Source: Arenicella sp.
GTDB lineage: Bacteria; Pseudomonadota; Gammaproteobacteria; Arenicellales; Arenicellaceae
Assembly (NCBI GenBank): GCA_016763815.1
Contig: JAESTB010000285.1
Span: forward strand, 1-6,554
Direction: 5' to 3'
DNA: 6,554 nt
A program made the position numbers and the translations under genes. This document shows positions 1 through 5,433 of this stretch, one piece after another; the stretch's first letter is position 1; every line of letters begins with the position of its first letter. Below the pieces are notes generated by a model. The model was given only the letters and a program-made list of their open reading frames with translations. It was not told the origin of the DNA and did not search any database.

Positions 1-468
1 AGTTTTTTGCTTCAAACATCCGTTGTTTTAGCATTACAGCTGGCAATAGGCATCACGGTCAATATTTATCTACCTCGGTTCGCCAACGCAATCCGTCAGC
101 CCTTGGTGTGGTTGTCAAGTGTTGGCCTGTTGGTGTTAATCTTGGTCGGAGGCGCTCGTTACTGGTCGGCGTTTGTATCCATTGGTGCGGGTCTTCTTGG
201 ATTAGTGGCGTTACATAATGCATTAGCTTTCTTGGCCGGCAATATGTTGGCACGTTTGGGCGGTGTAAGTATCGCCGATCGCCGATCGCTGACCTACGAA
301 GTTGGCATTCAGAATGCCGGTCTCGGTATTGTTATTCTGCTCACTCAAATGGAAGGGCTTGGCGGCGCAACGGTGGTCGCGGGTTTATGGGGCGCATGGC
401 ATATTATTGCCGGCCTAATATTAGTAATGGTATTTCGTGTGGCCGATAAATTAAGTGCAAACGCTTAA
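1..468 (+). CDS. Bile acid:sodium symporter (BASS) family transporter, C-terminal part
   Basis: The reading frame is open from the first base, so the true start lies upstream; 155 residues and the stop at 466-468 are visible. The fragment is strongly hydrophobic, with about four membrane segments, as expected for the second half of a roughly 300-residue BASS carrier in the inner membrane. The clearest signature is EVGIQNAGLG, encoded at about 298-327. In the structurally studied bacterial homologue ASBT the corresponding E-x-x-x-Q-N residues lie on the broken helix that forms the sodium sites, and the Glu, Gln and Asn are all kept here, so sodium coupling is plausible. The substrate cannot be told: family members carry bile acids, pantoate, pyruvate, other organic anions or (Acr3-like relatives) arsenite. 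A D-aminoacylase-like enzyme follows on the same strand after 56 bases, suggesting a shared transcript and linked substrates (inference). Family assignment is fairly sure, substrate unknown. Confidence 0.8.
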   Translation, partial: SFLLQTSVVLALQLAIGITVNIYLPRFANAIRQPLVWLSSVGLLVLILVGGARYWSAFVSIGAGLLGLVALHNALAFLAGNMLARLGGVSIADRRSLTYEVGIQNAGLGIVILLTQMEGLGGATVVAGLWGAWHIIAGLILVMVFRVADKLSANA

Positions 469-483
469 TATAAGTGCCAACGC
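452..483. repeat. Imperfect 13-bp direct repeat spanning the symporter stop codon
   Basis: TAAGTGCAAACGC at 452-464 recurs as TAAGTGCCAACGC at 471-483, with one mismatch and a period of 19 bases. The first copy encodes the last residues of the symporter; the stop codon lies in the 6-base spacer and the second copy is untranslated. It looks like a small local duplication. It does not form a hairpin, and no function is evident. Confidence 0.6.
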
Positions 484-524
484 AGAGTAGAGAACATTAG
501 AGATCTAATACAAAAGGAAATATT

Positions 525-2297
525 ATGTACGACCTAAAAATTATCAACGGTTTAATCATCGACGGTACAGGCGCAAAAGCCTTTCTAGCTGATATTGGAA
601 TACGCGACGGGGTGATCATCGATATTGGCGATGTTGTTAATGGCGATGCTAAGCAGGTCTTTGATGCCATTGGTGCGATTGTGACCCCTGGCTTTGTCGA
701 TATACATACTCATTACGATGGTCAAATCTCATGGGACGAGGAGTTAATGCCGTCAGTCAACCACGGCGTAACGACGGCGGTGCTTGGTAACTGTGGCGTT
801 GGCTTTGCGCCGTGCCGCGCAGGTGACCGAGACCAACTGATTAAATTGATGGAAGGCGTAGAAGATATTCCTGGATCAGCATTACATGAAGGTATCAAAT
901 GGGACTGGGAGACATTTCCTGAGTACATGAACGCTATTGAAAAACGGCCACACACTATCGACTTCGCAGTGATGGTGCCGCATGATCCATTACGCGTGTA
1001 TGCCATGGGTGAGAGGGCGATGTTTGATCAACTCGCAAATCAACAGGAAATAGCGACCATGCGCTCATTAGTGAGAGAGGCCATGGAAGCTGGCGCGGTC
1101 GGGTTTTCGACAGGTCGAAGTGATTCTCACAAGACCGCCGACGGCGACTGGACGCCAGCGAGTGAAGCCGCTCAGGAAGAACTAGTCGGAATCGCTGAAG
1201 CGTTTCAAGGCCTAGACTATGGAGTGCTACAAGCGGTTAACGACTTTGATATTTCGCGCCCAGAAGATAATTTTGAGCACGAGTTCAGCATCATGGAGGC
1301 TTACTTTAAGGCGAGCGGCGGTCGGCCTGGATCAATGTCGTTGATGCAACGAGATTTTGCCCCCGATGATTGGTTAAAGATTATTGCCGGTAGCGAAAGA
1401 ATGAATGCCGAAGGCTTAGATATTAGTCTGCAAGTTGCGCCGCGCGCGATCGGCGTGGTTAGCGGCTTGAATTGTACGTTTCACCCGTTGATGGGGCACC
1501 CCAGCTACATCGCCATTGGCGATAAAAATTTGTCGGAAAGGGTGGCTATTATGCGTGACCCAGTGTTCAAAAAGCAGCTGCTGTCAGAGTCTCCAGTTAC
1601 TCTCTGCGGCGAAGGCTCGGCCGTGCCGCCAATGGTTGACGTTATTATCGGGCAGTTACCGACGTTAGCTGAAAAATTATTTAAGCTAGACCACAACGGG
1701 GTTGTTGATTACGAACAAAGTAATGATACGTCTATTGCCAGCAAAGCTCGTAAAGAGGGCCTTTCAGTATGGGAAAAGACTTACGACCTAATGCTTGAGG
1801 ATGATGGACAAGCGTTGATCTACTTTCCGGTGTTTAACTACACAGAGATGAATTACGACAACGTCTACACTATGCTGAATCACCCCAAGGCCCTGCCTGG
1901 TCTATCTGACGGTGGAGCCCATGTCGGAACAATCTGTGACGCTAGTTTTTCGACCTATTTACTCGCATATTGGACTCGAGATCGCAAAGCTAAGAATCGC
2001 CCAAGTATTGAATTGGAACGCGCGGTACAAATGTTAACCGCAGACGGAGCTGATTATTTGGGCATGCACGATCGAGGCCGTTTAAAGGTAGGGTTAAAAG
2101 CGGATATTAACGTCATTAATTATCAGTCTCTAGAGCTGGGTGTGCCGCGGATGGTGCAAGATCTTCCAGCCGGGGGGCAGCGGCTTCTGCAACCAGTAAG
2201 TGGCTACAAGGCGGTGTTTGTAAGTGGTGAGCAGGTGATCGCCAATGATGAAGTTTTAGCCGCGAGGCCAGGGAAATTAGTTCGCATGGCCGGATGA
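525..2297 (+). CDS. D-aminoacylase-like amidohydrolase (N-acyl-D-amino-acid deacylase clade)
   Basis: This 590-residue protein belongs to the amidohydrolase superfamily near COG3653. The ATG is preceded by AAGGAA at a good distance (about 514-519), which fixes the start. An N-terminal beta-sandwich strand (about 1-55) leads into the TIM-barrel motif FVDIHTHYDG (H61, H63). Next come LGNCGVGFAP (C90), VPHDPLR (H153), GFSTGRSDSH (about 193-202), SDGGAH (D462, H466) and a C-terminal GLKADINVI return to the sandwich. The H61-to-C90 spacing of 29 equals H67-to-C96 in Alcaligenes D-aminoacylase as I recall it, and D462 fits the catalytic Asp. However, the metal histidines expected in the HMRDE and ISHHK motifs are replaced: the first falls in GVLQAVND, the second in MSLMQRD. 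It is also about 100 residues longer than classic D-aminoacylase. Long homologues of this type are common in proteobacteria and actinobacteria and mostly uncharacterised. Hydrolysis of an amide or cyclic amide is likely; the D-amino-acid specificity of the usual database label is unproven. Confidence 0.85.
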   Translation: MYDLKIINGLIIDGTGAKAFLADIGIRDGVIIDIGDVVNGDAKQVFDAIGAIVTPGFVDIHTHYDGQISWDEELMPSVNHGVTTAVLGNCGVGFAPCRAGDRDQLIKLMEGVEDIPGSALHEGIKWDWETFPEYMNAIEKRPHTIDFAVMVPHDPLRVYAMGERAMFDQLANQQEIATMRSLVREAMEAGAVGFSTGRSDSHKTADGDWTPASEAAQEELVGIAEAFQGLDYGVLQAVNDFDISRPEDNFEHEFSIMEAYFKASGGRPGSMSLMQRDFAPDDWLKIIAGSERMNAEGLDISLQVAPRAIGVVSGLNCTFHPLMGHPSYIAIGDKNLSERVAIMRDPVFKKQLLSESPVTLCGEGSAVPPMVDVIIGQLPTLAEKLFKLDHNGVVDYEQSNDTSIASKARKEGLSVWEKTYDLMLEDDGQALIYFPVFNYTEMNYDNVYTMLNHPKALPGLSDGGAHVGTICDASFSTYLLAYWTRDRKAKNRPSIELERAVQMLTADGADYLGMHDRGRLKVGLKADINVINYQSLELGVPRMVQDLPAGGQRLLQPVSGYKAVFVSGEQVIANDEVLAARPGKLVRMAG

Positions 2298-2405
2298 CAG
2301 TCTCTATGTTTGGTGTTAAGAGCAACTTTATCGGTCGATTAGCGTCGCTTGTTGAGTGATTAAAATGGTGAACGTTATTGATCTCATACTGATGTTGTCG
2401 CGTGC

Positions 2406-2435
2406 TTAGCTCCGGCTAAAATATACCCATAGCCG
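2406..2435. repeat. Overlapping short inverted repeats in a convergent gap
   Basis: The 180-base space between the convergent amidohydrolase and hemolysin III genes contains TTAGC (2406-2410) with GCTAA (2415-2419), loop of four. It overlaps CGGCTA (2413-2418) paired with TAGCCG (2430-2435), loop of eleven. The two stems share bases and cannot both form. Neither is followed by a T run on either strand, so I do not call a rho-independent terminator, although either could slow polymerase or cap an mRNA end. Nothing else recognisable lies in 2298-2477. Confidence 0.3.
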
Positions 2436-2477
2436 ACGATAAACCGGTATCAGTTAACGTTTAACCGTGCTTAAGAA

Positions 2478-3089
2478 TTAGAGTAGAAAGATAGCAATGT
2501 AGTGGCAGACACTGCCGCCAATCACAAACAGGTGCCAAATTTCATGACACCAAGGAAGCCAATGATCGAGTACGTAGAACACCACCCCAGCGGTGTAGAC
2601 GAAGCCACCCGCAATCAATAATCCGAAGCCGACTGACGACATGCCAGCCATCATTGAGTCGAGTGTAAATACACAGGCCCAGCCCATCATCAAATAAATC
2701 ACAATTGGGATGATGCGCGGGCCTTTAATAGGCAAGTTTTCAATAACCATACCGATCACAGCTAATGTCCAAACCACCCCGAATAACCACCAGCCAGTTA
2801 CTCCTTTTATGGCTACTAGTGCGAAGGGTGTGTAGGTGCCCGCGATGAGCAAGTAGATTGCTAAGTGATCGAAGCGTCTGAAAACGTCTTTGGCTCGGCC
2901 CTGGAAGCTGTGGTACAAGGTTGAGGAAAGGTAGAGCAAAAACAGCGTTCCGCTGTAAACGCTATAACTAATAATTTTGAGAATGTCACCTTCAACCGAT
3001 GCCAGAGTGACGAGCACCGAAGCCCCCACCAATGCGAAAACGGCCGCAACTAAATGGCTTACGCTATTAAATATTTCGCCTTTATACAT
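2478..3089 (-). CDS. Hemolysin III / TrhA (PAQR-like) family membrane protein
   Basis: The 203-residue product has about seven hydrophobic segments and the signature residues of the bacterial PAQR/hemolysin III family (E. coli YqfA relatives). These are E5 and NSVSH (8-12) at the first helix, S56-x-x-x-H60, RFDH (72-75) followed by LAIYLLIAGTYTPF, GGFVYTAGVVFY (161-172), and the last-helix H182-x-x-x-H186 with H196. In the family the Ser, Asp and three His cluster forms a buried metal-binding, hydrolase-like site. Bacterial members have been linked to membrane-lipid homeostasis; the hemolysin name is historical. The start is firm because an in-frame TAA lies two codons upstream of the ATG, yet there is no clear Shine-Dalgarno sequence (upstream bases CCAAGCTATTAAAAT). 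Translation may therefore be weak or depend on the preceding HD-domain gene, which ends 50 bases upstream on the same strand and probably shares its transcript. Confidence 0.9.
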   Translation of the reverse strand: MYKGEIFNSVSHLVAAVFALVGASVLVTLASVEGDILKIISYSVYSGTLFLLYLSSTLYHSFQGRAKDVFRRFDHLAIYLLIAGTYTPFALVAIKGVTGWWLFGVVWTLAVIGMVIENLPIKGPRIIPIVIYLMMGWACVFTLDSMMAGMSSVGFGLLIAGGFVYTAGVVFYVLDHWLPWCHEIWHLFVIGGSVCHYIAIFLL

Positions 3090-3139
3090 ATTTTAATAGC
3101 TTGGGGCTTCTTTGATTAATGCAAGAGAGGCTATGCTCA

Positions 3140-3712
3140 TTAAACTTCAAATGCGGTTTTGTAAATGCTTTTCAGCGGCTTGGCAAAGACTTCTCTTACC
3201 ATTGGTTCAAAGTGCTTTAACGACAGTTTTGGTTTGCTGTCATCAAACGCCAAGTCATCGTAGTTATTGACAAATCGTAGAGTATGTTGGTAGTGCGGGT
3301 GATCCTTAAATTGTTCTCGCATGTTTCTCTCAATCCCGAGGTGATGAAAGAAATTATAGCCTTGAACGATCGCATGGTGTTTGACCATCCATAAGTTTTC
3401 GTCACTGATAAAAGGTTCAAGAATAGCCGCCGCAACATCGGCATGGTTAGTGCTTCCTAAGGTATCACCGATATCGTGTAGCAAAGCGCATACAACGTAT
3501 TGATTGTCTTCACCTGCTTGGGAGGCCAGCTCGGCAGTTTGCAGGCTATGCTGTAGTCGGTCGACGGGGAAACCGCCGTAATCTCCATTGAGCAATTCCA
3601 TATGGGCTAAAATACGGTCAGGTAATTTAGTAAAGAAGGCCATTTGTTCGCCCATGATCGATTGCCAATCTTCAGCCGTACTGTCAGACATTTTACTGAA
3701 ACTTGCTTGCAT
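3140..3712 (-). CDS. HD-domain protein, candidate di-iron HD oxygenase (PhnZ/MIOX-like)
   Basis: Small single-domain soluble protein of 190 residues. Two ATGs stand in tandem (3715 and 3712). GGAG lies three bases from the first and six from the second, so I chose the second; residues are numbered from it. The helical HD fold shows H55 in LQHSLQTAEL, HDIG at 79-82, H90 in TNHAD, H112/H113 in VKHHA, and D152/D153 in NNYDD. This H...HD...H...H...D set is the six-ligand pattern of mixed-valent di-iron oxygenases (PhnZ, myo-inositol oxygenase); simple HD phosphohydrolases can have only four. H55 to H79 is 24 residues, as H34 to H58 in PhnZ from memory, and Y45 sits ten before H55 as PhnZ Tyr24 does. 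PhnZ Glu27 is not matched (Phe here), and no phosphonate genes are nearby, so the substrate is unknown and a phosphohydrolase role stays possible. It is likely the first gene of a transcript continuing into the hemolysin III gene, and is divergent from the START-domain gene. Confidence 0.8.
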   Translation of the reverse strand: MQASFSKMSDSTAEDWQSIMGEQMAFFTKLPDRILAHMELLNGDYGGFPVDRLQHSLQTAELASQAGEDNQYVVCALLHDIGDTLGSTNHADVAAAILEPFISDENLWMVKHHAIVQGYNFFHHLGIERNMREQFKDHPHYQHTLRFVNNYDDLAFDDSKPKLSLKHFEPMVREVFAKPLKSIYKTAFEV

Positions 3713-3763
3713 CATTTTCTCCCATAAGAATTTGGACCTAAGATGTTGATGATAACGAAAGCG

Positions 3764-3787
3764 AGTGCTCTTGATGTGTAAAGCACT
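3764..3787. promoter_or_regulatory. Dyad in the divergent HD/START intergenic region (possible operator)
   Basis: AGTGCT at 3764-3769 is a perfect inverted repeat of AGCACT at 3782-3787, with 12 bases between, in the 93-base space between two divergent genes. A weak plus-strand sigma70-like pair overlaps it: TTGATG at 3771-3776 and TATTGT at 3795-3800, spacer 18, each matching 4 of 6 consensus bases. A repressor or activator bound at the dyad could control both directions. The match is short and may be chance. Confidence 0.25.
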
Positions 3788-3805
3788 ATTTTGGTATTGT
3801 GATGT

Positions 3806-4546
3806 ATGATGGGTCGCCTTGACAACTACGTTGTGACAGTAAACTTGATTAAATTAGCACTAACTTTAGCGTGGACAGCCGTTTTGTTTTCCTGTTTTGG
3901 ATCTACTGCAAATGCTCAGTGGAAAGACGCTGACCTTGAGTGGACGCTAAAACGTGATCGAGATGGAATTCAAATATTCCTCACTAAGGTTCCAGGTTCA
4001 AAGTTTCGAGCGATATTATCAATCATGGAAGTCGAGGCAAGTACCGGGCAGTTAGCGGCGTTGGTAATGGATCTAGACAATTGCCCGAATTGGGCTGCGA
4101 TGTGTAAGTCGGCTGAAATTATCGAGCGAATATCAGCCTCTGAATGCTACGTGCACTCTATTAATGATGCACCATTTCCAGTCAGAGATAGAGACATAGT
4201 GGCACATGTTCAGTGGTTTTATGACAAAGCGAATGGCAAGGTCTCTATGCGTAGCGATGCTACGCCTGACCGGCTGCCAAAGCGCAAAGGCATCGTCAGG
4301 GTGCAATACGCTTCCTCCGAATGGCATTTTACCCCCCTGAATAATGGCATGGTCTTGGTAGAGAATTACGCACATGTCGACCCGACCGGAAACGTGCCTG
4401 CTTGGTTAACAAATCTATTGATTGTGGATTCGCCGTATAGGACTTTAAAAAATATGCGTAAGCTAATATCCACGGGGGCTTACAGCGATGCATCGGTAGG
4501 CTTCATTCCAGTGGATGCTCACCTTGGCGAGTTAGAAAGTAACTGA
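3806..4546 (+). CDS. Exported START-domain (StAR-related lipid-transfer) protein
   Basis: The 246-residue product has a hydrophobic signal segment (about 14-33) ending in a signal peptidase I-type site after STANA (residue 37), so the mature part is probably periplasmic. The mature region is a helix-grip START domain: W46 to about 65 (WTLKRDRDGIQIFLTKVPGS), then a strand, DLDNCPNWAAMC (89-100), PFPVRDRD (123-130), an antiparallel sheet region (WHF at 173-175) and the C-terminal helix. The PFPVRDRD and P-x-G-x-x-P-x-W (193-200) motifs are typical of bacterial START proteins, which are thought to hold a lipid or other hydrophobic ligand in the cavity; the ligand here is unknown. The start is uncertain: tandem ATGs at 3806 and 3809 lack a Shine-Dalgarno sequence, and in-frame GTG at 3833 or TTG at 3845 would give a tidier signal peptide. 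The divergent HD gene may share regulation; a GST-like gene follows after 99 bases. Confidence 0.82.
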   Translation: MMGRLDNYVVTVNLIKLALTLAWTAVLFSCFGSTANAQWKDADLEWTLKRDRDGIQIFLTKVPGSKFRAILSIMEVEASTGQLAALVMDLDNCPNWAAMCKSAEIIERISASECYVHSINDAPFPVRDRDIVAHVQWFYDKANGKVSMRSDATPDRLPKRKGIVRVQYASSEWHFTPLNNGMVLVENYAHVDPTGNVPAWLTNLLIVDSPYRTLKNMRKLISTGAYSDASVGFIPVDAHLGELESN

Positions 4547-4645
4547 GATCTCAAATTAAAATAGATTTTCTCGACATTGGCTTGATTCACTTGAATTACA
4601 CTAGACCCAAAATTAAGCCTAACTAAATCAGCTACGGAATTTATC

Positions 4646-5263
4646 ATGATTACACTTCATCACTTACGCATTGGGCGCTCAATGTTCACTGTTTGGTTAC
4701 TCGAAGAGGCTGGCGCCGAGTATGACCTGAAAGTTTATCTACGCGACCCCGAAACGATGCGTTCGCAAGCTGATATCAAGGCAATTCATCCCTTAGGTAA
4801 AAGCCCAATTATCGAAGATGGTGATCTAATGCTCACTGAGTCGGGTGCGATTACTAGTTATATTTTGGAAAAATACGACACTGAGTACAAGCTGCATCCG
4901 AGTCGAGATGACCTTAGCCAATGGGCGACTTACAATCAATGGTTGGCGTACCCAGAAGGTTCGGTATTCTCACCCCTATTATTGAAAATGCTAACCCTTC
5001 GTGGTGGTAGCGATCACCCGGTTATTACGCCATTTAGTGACGCCGAAATAAAACTTCACTATGATCACATCACTAATAAATTGGCTAACAATGAGTACAT
5101 TCTTGGTGACCAATTCAGCGGTGCCGATTTTGGTATCTGTTATGTTGTGTCAATGGGTGAACGCTTAGGCCAGTTAGCTGCTTATCCCAAACTACAAGCG
5201 TATATGAAACGCTGCATGAGTCGCCCTGCATTTTTAAGAGCGGTGGAAAAAGCAGTCGAGTAA
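4646..5263 (+). CDS. Glutathione S-transferase family protein
   Basis: The protein has 205 residues, a normal length for a bacterial cytosolic GST. The N-terminal thioredoxin-like domain (about 1-77) begins ITLHHLRIGRS, where S12 is the likely catalytic-position residue. It continues with GKSPII containing the conserved cis-proline (P54) and ESGAI (65-69), which contacts the gamma-glutamyl part of glutathione in the family. The all-helical C-terminal domain (about 88-205) carries the N-capping box SGADFGI (158-164), a folding signature, and ends near a typical MSRPAFLRAVEKA helix. Such proteins conjugate glutathione to electrophiles or reduce peroxides; substrate class cannot be read from sequence, although S12 rather than Tyr suggests one of the Ser/Cys-type groups. 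The start has a weak ribosome site (GGAA about eight bases before the ATG). No convincing promoter was found in the 99 bases upstream, so it may be read partly from the START-domain promoter. A terminator candidate lies downstream at 5392-5422. Confidence 0.9.
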   Translation: MITLHHLRIGRSMFTVWLLEEAGAEYDLKVYLRDPETMRSQADIKAIHPLGKSPIIEDGDLMLTESGAITSYILEKYDTEYKLHPSRDDLSQWATYNQWLAYPEGSVFSPLLLKMLTLRGGSDHPVITPFSDAEIKLHYDHITNKLANNEYILGDQFSGADFGICYVVSMGERLGQLAAYPKLQAYMKRCMSRPAFLRAVEKAVE

Positions 5264-5274
5264 TCTCGCAAGTG

Positions 5275-5313
5275 CTAATTGCGAGTTCCCTTGCGCCGGG
5301 AATTCGCAATTAG
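5275..5313. repeat. Long hairpin: 16-bp stem, 7-base loop
   Basis: CTAATTGCGAGTTCCC (5275-5290) is followed by the loop TTGCGCC and then GGGAATTCGCAATTAG (5298-5313). All 16 positions pair, with one G-U wobble in plus-strand RNA. It starts 12 bases after the GST stop codon. There is no T run behind it on either strand, so it is not a canonical rho-independent terminator. It could protect the 3' end of the GST mRNA, assist termination, or be a dispersed palindromic element of the REP type. A smaller competing stem pairs CTCGCA (5265-5270) with TGCGAG (5280-5285). Confidence 0.85.
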
Positions 5314-5361
5314 TCACAATATTGATAGTCGAGTGGCTGGCAATTATGTTTCTTTTGATGG

Positions 5362-5399
5362 CGAACCCTTCGCGCCGAACCCTTCGCGCCGAACCCTTC
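5362..5399. repeat. 14-bp tandem repeat, 2.7 copies
   Basis: The unit CGAACCCTTCGCGC occurs exactly at 5362-5375 and 5376-5389, and its first ten bases recur at 5390-5399. It is GC-richer than the surrounding spacer and lies between two convergent genes. Each unit contains AACCCT, the sequence that pairs with the 3' arm of the terminator candidate immediately downstream, and each junction contains a small TTCG-CGC-CGAA dyad. Replication slippage could change the copy number. Confidence 0.9.
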
Positions 5400-5422
5400 C
5401 ATTCTAGGGTTACTCTTTTTTT
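5392..5422 (+). terminator. Candidate rho-independent terminator for the GST transcript
   Basis: AACCCT (5392-5397) pairs with AGGGTT (5406-5411) across an eight-base loop; four bases later comes a run of seven T (5416-5422). The stem is short and the gap before the T run is slightly long, so strength is uncertain. It points in the plus direction, downstream of the GST gene and just before the convergent membrane-protein gene. Two further upstream AACCCT copies in the tandem repeat could pair with the same 3' arm. Confidence 0.55.
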
Positions 5423-5433
5423 CTGACCGGTGT

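Noticed and set aside
722..1006. 94-residue minus-strand open frame inside the amidohydrolase gene
   Set aside because: It is fully antisense to conserved coding sequence, including the C90 motif region, and has no recognisable domain.
2478..3089. Reading the hemolysin III gene as a virulence toxin
   Set aside because: The family name is historical; the sequence is a PAQR-like housekeeping membrane protein with no toxin features or pathogenicity context.
3716..3792. TTTACA / TATCAT as a promoter for the HD gene on the minus strand
   Set aside because: Each hexamer matches 5 of 6 but they are 22 bases apart, too far for a standard sigma70 promoter.
3819..3845. TTGACA with TAAACT as a promoter for the START gene
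   Set aside because: The -35 hexamer is perfect, but the spacer is only 15 bases, the -10 matches 4 of 6, and it lies inside the coding region unless translation starts far downstream.
4544..4553. Ten-base palindrome TGAGATCTCA at the START-gene stop codon
   Set aside because: It has no loop and no following T run, so it is not a terminator; a 10-base palindrome is expected by chance and no paired site was seen.
4571..4602. Possible promoter TCGACA / TACACT upstream of the GST gene
   Set aside because: The spacer is 20 bases and the other combinations tried had spacers of 9-14 bases; none is convincing.
5264..5433. CRISPR-like or integron-like element in the repeat-rich spacer
   Set aside because: The repeats are contiguous 14-bp units without spacers, and no cas, integrase or attachment-site features are nearby.
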